From Actinomycetota bacterium (lineage in GTDB: Bacteria; Actinomycetota; Actinomycetes; Nanopelagicales; Nanopelagicaceae), in the NCBI GenBank assembly GCA_947459935.1, contig CANHFN010000035.1, positions 1-7,893 on the forward strand: 7,893 nucleotides of DNA. The letters run 5' to 3'. Both the position numbers and the translations under genes were made by a program. A model generated the notes under the pieces. That model worked only from the letters and a program-made list of their open reading frames with translations, had not been told where the DNA came from and did not search any database. Below are positions 1-6,723 of this stretch, in pieces; position 1 is the stretch's first letter, and every line of letters begins with the position of its first letter.

Positions 1-906
1 ACTTTTGGTGTTGACCATGTGGTTTCAGGAGTTGCGATTAACATTATTGCAGCTGGACTTGTTCGATATCTTTCTACACTTTTATACAAAGGCGGATCAT
101 GGCCGGGTCCATCGCAGTCTCCGGGCATTGAATCAATCCCTGTAAATGGTCTACCAGTTTTATCTGGGGGCCAATACTTTGGATGGAAGAGTCCTGACCT
201 GTTAAGCACCGTGGCAAATCGCAACTGGTTCTTTGTCTCTGATCTTGCTTCGATTCTTCGTGGCTTAACTGGCGATGTTTCATATGTAACTGTGGTTGCC
301 ATTTCATTTGTGCCCTTGGCTTACTTCATCCTATGGCGTACTGCATTTGGATTACGTCTACGAAGCGCAGGTGAAGCACCAGTTGCAGCAGAATCCTTAG
401 GCGTCAATGTCTATGCCATGAAGTATGCAGGCGTGCTGATTTCAGGAGGATTTGCTGGATTAGGCGGTGGCTTCTTAGCTATCGTCGCTGCAAGTAATTA
501 TCAAGAGAATCAAGTCGCAGGTCGCGGATATATCGGTTTGGCAGCACTCCTGTTTGGAAATTATCGACCAGGAGGATTGCTGGCAGGTGCGAGCCTCTTT
601 GGTTTTGCCGATGCATTGCAGCTTCGTGATTCAGCTGCGATCCATGCCTTGTTGTTATTGATTTTCGTTATTTTGTTATTTGTTGCATTTAGAAAATTAA
701 GATCTGGAAAGAAAACTAGTGCAGTGTTAGCTCTTGGTTTTGCAGCCTTTACACTGTGGTTCTACTTTGCAGTTGATGAGCTACCTGGACAACTCGTGAC
801 GATGACTCCATATATTGCAACGATTTTAGTTATGGCACTTGCTTCACAACGATTGCGAATGCCGGCTGCCGATGGAATCCCATACCGTCGAGGCGGTTTG
901 CGATGA
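1..906 (+). CDS. Nucleoside-type ABC transporter permease (5' end outside window)
   Basis: Inner-membrane permease of the BPD_transp_2 family (PF02653), the type that works with BmpA-like nucleoside-binding lipoproteins. The reading frame is open to the left edge; the first codons read TFGVDHVVSGVAINI, a family-typical segment, so the GTG at 19 is internal and the true start lies upstream. The visible 301 residues show hydrophobic segments at about codons 7-27, 92-112, 142-165, 172-205, 212-230, 240-257 and 268-283. Between the second and third lies a cytoplasmic loop with GEAPVAAESLGVNV, the likely ATPase-contact loop. The Gly-rich SGGFAGLGGGFLAI segment follows. The tail ends in PYRRGG, as I recall for actinobacterial homologues. 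The substrate is inferred from the downstream nucleoside genes: the cytidine deaminase start overlaps this stop by four bases. Family call is firm; substrate is likely but not proven. Confidence 0.9.
   Translation, partial: TFGVDHVVSGVAINIIAAGLVRYLSTLLYKGGSWPGPSQSPGIESIPVNGLPVLSGGQYFGWKSPDLLSTVANRNWFFVSDLASILRGLTGDVSYVTVVAISFVPLAYFILWRTAFGLRLRSAGEAPVAAESLGVNVYAMKYAGVLISGGFAGLGGGFLAIVAASNYQENQVAGRGYIGLAALLFGNYRPGGLLAGASLFGFADALQLRDSAAIHALLLLIFVILLFVAFRKLRSGKKTSAVLALGFAAFTLWFYFAVDELPGQLVTMTPYIATILVMALASQRLRMPAADGIPYRRGGLR
890..896 (+). promoter_or_regulatory. Probable ribosome binding site for cytidine deaminase
   Basis: GAGGCGG lies six bases before the ATG at 903, inside the last codons of the permease (those encoding the conserved Arg-Arg-Gly-Gly). 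It supports the ATG at 903 together with coupling through the ATGA overlap. Confidence 0.5.
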
Positions 907-1304
907 CTCAAATCAATTGGGATCAGATTCATCAAGAAGCAATTGGTGCTATGAAGAATGCCTATGCGCCTTATTCAAAGTTTCCAGTAGGTGTTGCAGC
1001 CCTTGTTAATGATGGGCGCATTGCAACCGGCTGTAACGTTGAAAACGCTAGTTATGGTGTTGGGCTCTGTGCTGAATGCGGGTTAGTTTCTAATTTAATT
1101 TCTAGCGGTGGCGGACGATTGATTGCAGTTGTCTGCGTTGATGGTCAAGGAAATTATCTAGCACCATGTGGTCGTTGCCGTCAGCTGTTGTTTGAACATG
1201 GTGGTCCTGAAGCACTTCTCATGACTGATGATGGACCACAAAAAATGTCTGCGATGTTGCCTTGGGCTTTTGGACCAGATGACCTCGATCGCAACGAGCG
1301 CTAA
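903..1304 (+). CDS. cdd: Cytidine deaminase, homotetrameric zinc type
   Basis: Hydrolytic deamination of cytidine and deoxycytidine to uridine and deoxyuridine in the cytoplasm. The 133-residue length is that of the small tetrameric class. Visible motifs: N-terminal AYAPYSKFPVGVAAL; the ribose-binding NVENAS (N45, E47); zinc ligand C56 with catalytic E58 in CAECG; and PCGRCRQ supplying zinc ligands C89 and C92. All catalytic residues are present. The ATG overlaps the permease stop as ATGA, and the TAA is followed at once by the GTG of thymidine phosphorylase, so the gene sits in the middle of a coupled operon. Its product feeds uridine and deoxyuridine to the next enzyme. An odd detail: the usual CAER is CAEC here (C59), a common type of variation outside the zinc site. 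Confidence 0.96.
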   Translation: MTQINWDQIHQEAIGAMKNAYAPYSKFPVGVAALVNDGRIATGCNVENASYGVGLCAECGLVSNLISSGGGRLIAVVCVDGQGNYLAPCGRCRQLLFEHGGPEALLMTDDGPQKMSAMLPWAFGPDDLDRNER

Positions 1305-2600
1305 GTGATTGAAGCCTTTTCAGCCGCTGAAATCATTGCGGCAAAGCGAGATCATCATGCGCTAACTGATCCACAAATTGACTGGATTATTGATGCCTAC
1401 ACACGCGGTGCAGTTGCAGATGAGCAAATGTCAGCACTGTTAATGGCCATTCTGCTCAACGGTATGGAAAATCGCGAGATTTCACGATGGACAGATGCCA
1501 TGATTAATAGCGGCGAACGAATGAATTGGTCCGCCCTGTCACGACCAACAGTAGATAAGCACTCCACGGGTGGTGTCGGCGACAAGATTACTTTGCCACT
1601 AGCTCCACTTGTTGCTGCATGTGGCGCAGCAGTTCCACAATTATCTGGTCGAGGTCTTGGACACACTGGCGGAACTCTAGATAAATTGGAATCTATTCCA
1701 GGATGGCGCGCATCTTTATCTAATGAAGAAATGCTCAAAGTCTTGCAAGATTGCGGCGCGGTAATTTGTGCAGCAGGCGCTGGCTTAGCACCTGCAGATA
1801 AAAAATTGTATGCACTGCGAGATGTGACTGCGACAGTTGAAGCAATTCCTCTCATCGCATCTTCGATTATGAGTAAAAAAATCGCGGAAGGCACAAGTGC
1901 ACTGGTGTTAGATGTTAAAACTGGTGCTGGTGCATTTATGAGTGATCCTGAAAAGGCAAAAGAACTTGCTCACGTGATGGTTGGACTCGGAAAGCGTGCT
2001 GGCGTTAAAACTTTAGCGCTGGTCACAGCTATGGATATTCCTTTGGGGCTAACTGCAGGAAATGCATTAGAAGTTCGTGAATCTGTTGAAGTTCTAGCCG
2101 GTGGTGGACCATCTGACATCGTGGAACTCACTGTTTTGTTGGCGCAGGAAATGTTAGAGATTGCCGGAATTAAGGGTGCTGATCCTGCAGCGGCATTGAA
2201 AAATGGAAAAGCGATGGATGTGTGGCGTCAAATGATTTCTGCCCAAGGTGGAGATCCAGATGCAAAGTTGCCTGTTGCAAAGGAAAATACTGTTGTCACT
2301 GCACAAAGCAGCGGAACAATATTGTCCATGGATGCAATGAAGGTGGGAATGGCGGCCTGGCGTTTGGGTGCTGGACGCTCCCGTCAGGGCGAGGCAGTTC
2401 AGGCTGGTGCCGGCATTGAAATCCACGCCAAGCCAGGAGATGTTGTGACAGCAGGATCGCCCCTCTACACGCTCCATACGGACACTCCAGCCGCCTTTGC
2501 TAGGGCTTTGGACTCCTTAGATAACTCTGTAACCATAGGGGCAATGCCAGCTGGTGGCATTGACCGCCTGCCACTAGTTATTGAACGTATTGTTGATTAA
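1305..2600 (+). CDS. deoA: Thymidine (pyrimidine-nucleoside) phosphorylase
   Basis: Phosphorolysis of thymidine or deoxyuridine (and uridine in the broader class) to free base and (deoxy)ribose-1-phosphate. At 431 residues it has the full family length. The phosphate-binding KHSTGGVGDK lies at residues 85-94 and the family signature SGRGLGHTGGTLDKLES at 114-130. The nucleoside-base contacts R172, S187 and K191 (in LRDVTATVEAIP and SSIMSKK) match those of the E. coli enzyme. The C-terminal third carries the usual alpha/beta domain, with QGEAVQAGAGIEIHAKPGD near 361-379. The start is a GTG directly after the cdd TAA and in the same frame. No convincing Shine-Dalgarno sequence precedes it, so translation probably depends on reinitiation. 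Whether it is strict for deoxyribonucleosides or also takes uridine cannot be read from the sequence. Confidence 0.95.
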   Translation: MIEAFSAAEIIAAKRDHHALTDPQIDWIIDAYTRGAVADEQMSALLMAILLNGMENREISRWTDAMINSGERMNWSALSRPTVDKHSTGGVGDKITLPLAPLVAACGAAVPQLSGRGLGHTGGTLDKLESIPGWRASLSNEEMLKVLQDCGAVICAAGAGLAPADKKLYALRDVTATVEAIPLIASSIMSKKIAEGTSALVLDVKTGAGAFMSDPEKAKELAHVMVGLGKRAGVKTLALVTAMDIPLGLTAGNALEVRESVEVLAGGGPSDIVELTVLLAQEMLEIAGIKGADPAAALKNGKAMDVWRQMISAQGGDPDAKLPVAKENTVVTAQSSGTILSMDAMKVGMAAWRLGAGRSRQGEAVQAGAGIEIHAKPGDVVTAGSPLYTLHTDTPAAFARALDSLDNSVTIGAMPAGGIDRLPLVIERIVD

Positions 2601-2604
2601 GGGG
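2599..2604 (+). promoter_or_regulatory. Ribosome binding site for adenosine deaminase
   Basis: AAGGGG overlaps the thymidine phosphorylase stop codon and stands eight bases before the ATG at 2613. It selects that ATG over the in-frame ATG two codons further on. The 12-base gap 2601-2612 holds nothing else. Confidence 0.6.
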
Positions 2605-2612
2605 TAAGAACA

Positions 2613-3710
2613 ATGTCAATGAACAGCATTCCTACTAAGGAACAGATCGCATTAGTACCTAAGGTGCTGCTGCACGATCACCTTGATGGCGGGCTTCGAC
2701 CACAAACAATTATCGATATCGCACAAGAGATTGGCTATACCGCGCTACCCACCCATGATGCGACAGAGCTTGCGACATGGTTCCGCGAATCATGTGATTC
2801 AGGATCTTTGGTTCGATACCTTGAAACCTTCTCTCACACAATTGCTGTAATGCAACGCAAAGAAGACATTATTCGTGTCGCACGAGAATGTGCTTTAGAC
2901 CTTGCCCGCGATGGTGTTGTTTACGCCGAAGTTCGCGGAGCGCCAGAGTTGTTTACAGAAAAAGGCTTGTCAATGGCAGATGTCGTTGAAGCCACAATTG
3001 AAGGATATGCAATTGGAATGAAAGAGGCTGCAGCCGAAGGTCATCCAATTGTTGTGCGTTCATTGCTATGTGGAATGCGCCAAAATAAGAACTCACAAGA
3101 AGTTGCTGAGATAGTTGTTAAGTACCGAGACAAAGGAGTTGTTGGATTTGATATCGCTGGTCCTGAAGATGGTTTCCCGCCGTCTGATCAAAAAGATACT
3201 TTTGATTATCTTCGTAAAGAAGATGCCCATTTTACTATCCATGCTGGTGAAGCGTATGGAATCCCGTCAATCTGGGAAGCCATCCAACTCTGCGGAGCCG
3301 AACGCTTAGGTCACGGTGTTCGAATCATCGATGACATTGACTTTTCAGGTGCTGAACCACAGTTAGGTCGACTTGCATCTTATGTGCGAGATCGACGCAT
3401 TCCGCTAGAACTATGTCCAACCTCAAATCTACAGACAGGTGCAGCAGCAAGTTATGCCGAACACCCAATCGGAGTTTTGGCCAAACTGCGCTTTCGGGTG
3501 ACACTCAATACCGATAATCGTTTGATGAGCCAAACTTCGATGTCCTTTGAAATGGAAGAAGCTGTAAAGGCATTTAATTGGGATTTTGCTGAACTGCAAA
3601 GAGTGACAATTAACGCTATGAAAAGCGCATTCATCCCTTATCCAGAGCGCTTAAAAATCATCGAACAGGTCATCAAGCCAGGGTATGCAAAGGTCTCATC
3701 TGGTTCATGA
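2613..3710 (+). CDS. add: Adenosine deaminase
   Basis: Zinc-dependent hydrolytic deamination of adenosine and 2'-deoxyadenosine to inosine and deoxyinosine. The 365 residues match the bacterial Add family. Active-site elements in order: [10 protein letters not shown] with zinc ligands H21 and H23; substrate-contact region GFDIAGPED (178-186); FTIHAGE with zinc ligand H210... and catalytic E213; RLGHGVRI with catalytic H234; [12 protein letters not shown] (265-276); and [10 protein letters not shown] with zinc ligand D301. The residue after D301 is Asn rather than the Asp of the mammalian and E. coli NTDDP motif; as I recall this is usual in actinobacterial Add, so it is a lineage marker rather than a defect. 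The gene follows deoA after 12 bases and overlaps the P450 start as ATGA. Inosine made here could go to the nucleoside hydrolase encoded at 5779. Confidence 0.95.
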   Translation: MSMNSIPTKEQIALVPKVLLHDHLDGGLRPQTIIDIAQEIGYTALPTHDATELATWFRESCDSGSLVRYLETFSHTIAVMQRKEDIIRVARECALDLARDGVVYAEVRGAPELFTEKGLSMADVVEATIEGYAIGMKEAAAEGHPIVVRSLLCGMRQNKNSQEVAEIVVKYRDKGVVGFDIAGPEDGFPPSDQKDTFDYLRKEDAHFTIHAGEAYGIPSIWEAIQLCGAERLGHGVRIIDDIDFSGAEPQLGRLASYVRDRRIPLELCPTSNLQTGAAASYAEHPIGVLAKLRFRVTLNTDNRLMSQTSMSFEMEEAVKAFNWDFAELQRVTINAMKSAFIPYPERLKIIEQVIKPGYAKVSSGS

Positions 3711-4891
3711 TTGATTTCAGTGATCCAAGCTTTGTCTCAGATCCATATCCAGCCCTAAAAGAGTTGCGTGCCGAGGGCCAACCTGTGTGGCATGAAGGTA
3801 TGCAGATGTTTCTAGCAGCCTGCCATAGTGATGCTAATGATGTCTTTCGCAATAAATCGCTCGGAAGAATTTTTCAGGAAAAGAGCCCAGAATTTGAATG
3901 GGAGATCTTTAATTGGTTACACGCAGATTCGATTTTAGATAGTGAACCACCTAAACACACCCGACTTCGTTCACTAGTTGCAAAAGCCTTTAATCGCCAA
4001 AAGATTGAAGGAATGCGTCCGGCGGTAGAACGCATCACCCAACAATTACTCGATGCAATTGATGAAAAAGTAAAATCAGGACAGACTTTTGATTTGATAG
4101 CAGATTACGCAGAACCATTGCCAGTAAAAATCATTGCAGACCTCTTGGGTTTTCCAGAATCAGAAGAACACCTTCTTCGTCCTTGGTCACAGGCAATAGT
4201 TAAAATGTATGAAGTAAGCCCTAGTGCGCAATATCAAAACGAAGCAAAGATAGCCGCCAAAGAGTTTGCTGAGTATGTTCGTGATTTAGCCGATAGCCGC
4301 AAGAAGACACCCGGTGCAGATTTGATCTCAGATCTTGCAAGCGTTGAAGAAAATGGCGAAAAATTGAACATGCATGAACTAGTTGCCACATGCGTCCTGC
4401 TCCTAAATGCTGGACATGAGGCAAGCGTGAATGCATTTGGCAATGGAATGGTTGCGGCGTTACAGCGCCCAGATCAAATCGCTTTACTCCGGACTGATCC
4501 TCGTGGCATAACCAATACGGCATTAGAAGAGTTCATGCGCTTTGATGCTCCTCTTCATCTCTTTGAACGAACAGCAACTGCAGATACTGAGATTGGGGGA
4601 GTGGCGATAAAAGAAGGACAAAAGATCGCAGCTCTCATTGGATCTGCAAATAGGGATGAAACAGTCTTTTCAAGCCCAGAATCTATGGATTTAACCCGTG
4701 ACCCCAACCCCCACATTGGTTTTGGCGCCGGCATTCACTTTTGCTTAGGTGCTCCATTGGCCCGCCTAGAAATGAGCGTTTCATTGCCTGCGTTGTGGGA
4801 AAGTTATCCAGATATGCAATTAGCGGGAGATCCGATTCGTAGACCTACATTTGTTTTGCGTGGTTATGAAAGCGTTGCTATCTCTGCTTGA
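3707..4891 (+). CDS. Soluble cytochrome P450 of unknown substrate
   Basis: Heme-thiolate monooxygenase of the bacterial soluble class, 394 residues, with no membrane anchor or signal peptide. Motifs in order: [15 protein letters not shown] (81-95, helix C region); I-helix [15 protein letters not shown] (233-247); the ExxR pair E275/R278 in EEFMR; and the heme loop [20 protein letters not shown] with Cys346 as thiolate ligand. The I-helix acid-alcohol pair is changed: E238 is kept, but the usual Thr is Ala239 followed by Ser240, as in P450eryF (AGFEAS), where the substrate helps deliver protons. No ferredoxin or reductase gene is visible nearby. The start is fixed by a four-base ATGA overlap with add; an AAAGG 13 bases upstream is too far to be a good ribosome site, so coupling is likely. 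The 3' end overlaps the convergent kinase by 28 bases. The family is certain, the substrate unknown; operon position hints at a nucleoside-related or nucleobase-related compound, which is inference only. Confidence 0.94.
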   Translation: MIDFSDPSFVSDPYPALKELRAEGQPVWHEGMQMFLAACHSDANDVFRNKSLGRIFQEKSPEFEWEIFNWLHADSILDSEPPKHTRLRSLVAKAFNRQKIEGMRPAVERITQQLLDAIDEKVKSGQTFDLIADYAEPLPVKIIADLLGFPESEEHLLRPWSQAIVKMYEVSPSAQYQNEAKIAAKEFAEYVRDLADSRKKTPGADLISDLASVEENGEKLNMHELVATCVLLLNAGHEASVNAFGNGMVAALQRPDQIALLRTDPRGITNTALEEFMRFDAPLHLFERTATADTEIGGVAIKEGQKIAALIGSANRDETVFSSPESMDLTRDPNPHIGFGAGIHFCLGAPLARLEMSVSLPALWESYPDMQLAGDPIRRPTFVLRGYESVAISA

Positions 4892-5760
4892 TCTGGATAG
4901 GAAGATTGCGCACCTTTTCCCGTAACGCTTAATGATGCAATCTTAATTCCTAAAGTCATCGCACTGGCTGGATCACTTCCACTTGCAAGCGAGAAGGCAA
5001 ATGCCCCAACGAATGCATCTCCAGCCCCTGTTGTATCAACAGCAGTCACCTTTGGTGCAGGAACTCTCAACAATTGACGATCTGCTGAGATGTATACAGC
5101 TCCTTGACTACCCAAAGTAACAACAGAGTTTTTACCAGGCCTAAAACTTTTTAGAATCTCATCACTTGCTGGAAGTTCACCGCACAATTCGCGGAATTCA
5201 ATCTCGTTGGGAATAATCCAATCACAGAGTTCAAATAGTTCGGCAGAGATTTCTTGGTAGGGAGCTGGATTTAGAATTGTGGTGCATCCTCGAGCCTTTG
5301 CTGCCTTGAAAGCATTTAAGGTAACTTCTTGTTTGATTTCACATTGCGCAACAACAATTGAGAGATCTTTTATTGAATTGATAGCATCAACTGCCTTGGC
5401 GCTTCCGATCTCATGGTTTGCACCAGGAATTATTATGATCCGGTTCTCCCCATTGCCATCGACCCAAATATGGGCAACTCCAGTCGGTGTTTCACTGCGC
5501 TCTACATACTCTGTGTTTATGCCAACCTTCACAAAATTATCAAGGATGGACGCTCCGAAAACATCTTCTCCCAGTTTTCCAATGAAGTGAACCTCTGCAC
5601 CACAGTGGGCGGCCATAACCGATTGATTTGCTCCTTTGCCGCCAAAGCCAGTGGTGAAGTGCTGACCGGCTAGGGTTTGGCCTGGCTCTGGCAATAGCTG
5701 GGCATAAGCTGTTAAATCCATCATTGCGCTGCCCACGACTGCAATAACTGCTGGTTTCAT
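4864..5760 (-). CDS. rbsK: PfkB-family sugar kinase, ribokinase or deoxyribokinase
   Basis: ATP-dependent phosphorylation of ribose (or deoxyribose) at O5. At 298 residues it has ribokinase length. GFGGKGANQ (38-46) is the first PfkB signature. DTTGAGDAF (242-250) is the second, with catalytic base D248 and the anion hole. E141 in the AQCEI segment matches the ribose/metal-site Glu of E. coli RbsK. The C-terminal GKGAQSSYP closes the nucleotide pocket as in other ribokinases. The N-terminal sugar motif is GSAMMDL (10-16): D15 is kept, but the Asn of GSINAD is Met. That change also occurs in the animal RBKS type (GSCMTDL) and may affect recognition of the sugar 2-hydroxyl. The ATG at 5760 lies six bases after a -10-like element with no ribosome site, suggesting a leaderless mRNA. 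It would salvage free sugar released by the divergent nucleoside hydrolase. Ribokinase-family call is firm; preferred sugar is open. Confidence 0.9.
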   Translation of the reverse strand: MKPAVIAVVGSAMMDLTAYAQLLPEPGQTLAGQHFTTGFGGKGANQSVMAAHCGAEVHFIGKLGEDVFGASILDNFVKVGINTEYVERSETPTGVAHIWVDGNGENRIIIIPGANHEIGSAKAVDAINSIKDLSIVVAQCEIKQEVTLNAFKAAKARGCTTILNPAPYQEISAELFELCDWIIPNEIEFRELCGELPASDEILKSFRPGKNSVVTLGSQGAVYISADRQLLRVPAPKVTAVDTTGAGDAFVGAFAFSLASGSDPASAMTLGIKIASLSVTGKGAQSSYPDQAEIATLS

Positions 5761-5765
5761 ACCGC

Positions 5766-5771
5766 TAGGCT
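5766..5771 (+). promoter_or_regulatory. Predicted -10 element of leaderless nucleoside hydrolase transcript
   Basis: TAGGCT fits the TANNNT pattern and ends seven bases before the ATG at 5779, which puts the expected transcription start at or next to the A of the ATG. No Shine-Dalgarno sequence exists in the 18-base gap. A -35 match is poor: ATAACT at 5744-5749, 16-base spacer, three of six consensus bases. Confidence 0.5.
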
Positions 5772-5772
5772 A
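5767..5772 (-). promoter_or_regulatory. Predicted -10 element of leaderless sugar kinase transcript
   Basis: On the minus strand this reads TAGCCT and ends six bases before the kinase ATG at 5760, again predicting a leaderless mRNA. It overlaps the opposite-strand -10 by five bases. A partial -35, TTGAAG, lies at 5794-5789 with a 16-base spacer, inside the first codons of the nucleoside hydrolase. Confidence 0.5.
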
Positions 5773-5778
5773 GCCGTT

Positions 5779-6723
5779 ATGACCAAAACTTCAATCATTA
5801 TGGATGTCGATACAGGTGTTGATGACGCCTTTGCTGTGCTTTTTGCAGCCATGCATCCTGATATCAACCTACTGGGGATTACCTGCGTAGATGGCAACAC
5901 TAATGTTGATCAAGTTGTCGCCAATACATTTAAAGTTTTGGACGCAGCAGGAGCTGGCGACATCCCTGTGGCAAGAGGAGCGGTTCGTCCGTTGTTAGGA
6001 AAGAGTCAATACGCAGAATATGTGCACGGTAAAGATGGGATGTGCGATTTAGGGATAGCTCCATCTCATCGCACAGTTGACCCACGCTCTGCAGTTGAAT
6101 TGCTTCGCGATCTCATTGAGGCATCAACGGACCCAGTGACAATTGTCCCAATCGCGCCATTAACAAACATTGCATTATTTTTACGTGCATTCCCTGAAAC
6201 AGCCAAAAAAATTCACCGCATAGTGTTGATGGGTGGCTCGGCTTCGGCGGGCAATGCAACGGCAGCAGCAGAATTTAACATTTGGCATGATCCAGAGGCA
6301 GCAGCAATTGTTTTTCAAAGTGGAGTGCCAATTTCAATGTATGGATTAGATGTATTTATGCGTCCAACTATTGGACGTCAAGATGCAACTGAAATGAGTA
6401 CTTCGGACAAAGCCTCTTCACGCTTTGCAGGTTCCTTGGCTCTAGGTTTTATGGAACAAGTGCGAACAGACCCAATTTCACTCGGAGATTATGGCGCGGT
6501 AGCTTTTGTAATTCATCCAGAGTTATTCACAACAGAGATGTTTGATGTTGTTGTAGATACATCAGCTGGCCCGGCGCGAGGTCAAACCATTGTGGATCGA
6601 CGAGATGCTTGGCTAAAGCAACTTGAGCCTCTAGATCTAGAAGATTCAGCAAAAGTTCGCGTTGCCTTGGATTTAGATGTTGATGCAGTAGTGAAATTGT
6701 GGCTAAAAACCGTTAATTCATAG
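5779..6723 (+). CDS. Nucleoside hydrolase (inosine-uridine type family)
   Basis: Calcium-dependent hydrolysis of the N-glycosidic bond, giving free base plus (deoxy)ribose; cytoplasmic, 314 residues, as in the family. DVDTGVDDAFAV (9-20) provides metal ligands D11, D15 and D16. Aligned by eye with Crithidia IU-hydrolase, further matches are N40, H83 in YVHGKDG, T129 in PLTNIA, and the ribose-binding N159, E165 and N167 in GNATAAAEFNIWHDPEAA. The last metal ligand is D237 in SLGDYGAVAFVIHPE. In Crithidia the corresponding sequence is HDPCAVA, and its catalytic His is Gly236 here, so leaving-group activation must differ or base specificity be altered. The start is an ATG 18 bases from the divergent kinase start, downstream of a -10-like element and without a ribosome site. 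The stop overlaps the convergent ALDH-like gene by six bases. Its free sugar is the natural substrate of the divergent kinase. Exact nucleoside preference cannot be assigned. Confidence 0.9.
   Translation: MTKTSIIMDVDTGVDDAFAVLFAAMHPDINLLGITCVDGNTNVDQVVANTFKVLDAAGAGDIPVARGAVRPLLGKSQYAEYVHGKDGMCDLGIAPSHRTVDPRSAVELLRDLIEASTDPVTIVPIAPLTNIALFLRAFPETAKKIHRIVLMGGSASAGNATAAAEFNIWHDPEAAAIVFQSGVPISMYGLDVFMRPTIGRQDATEMSTSDKASSRFAGSLALGFMEQVRTDPISLGDYGAVAFVIHPELFTTEMFDVVVDTSAGPARGQTIVDRRDAWLKQLEPLDLEDSAKVRVALDLDVDAVVKLWLKTVNS

Larger units (their letters stand above)
5764..5774. repeat. Small palindrome centred between divergent genes
   Basis: GCTAGGCTAGC has two perfect five-base arms around a single central G and contains both -10 elements. 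It could simply reflect promoter symmetry or serve as a short operator half of a regulator site; nothing else supports an operator. Confidence 0.5.

Noticed and set aside
19..21. GTG as start codon of the permease
   Set aside because: The frame is open to the left edge and the six upstream codons fit the conserved permease sequence, so the gene begins outside the window.
1397..1894. 165-codon open frame antisense to thymidine phosphorylase
   Set aside because: No recognisable domain, and it lies opposite the most conserved part of deoA; it is a shadow of that gene's codon pattern.
4902..4944. Inverted repeat AAGATTGC...GCAATCTT just past the P450 stop, as terminator
   Set aside because: The 27-base loop is too long and no T-run follows on either strand; it lies in the kinase coding sequence and is probably chance.
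5279..5673. Two overlapping + strand open frames opposite the sugar kinase
   Set aside because: No family resemblance or ribosome site, and the opposite strand carries a full-length kinase with all its motifs.
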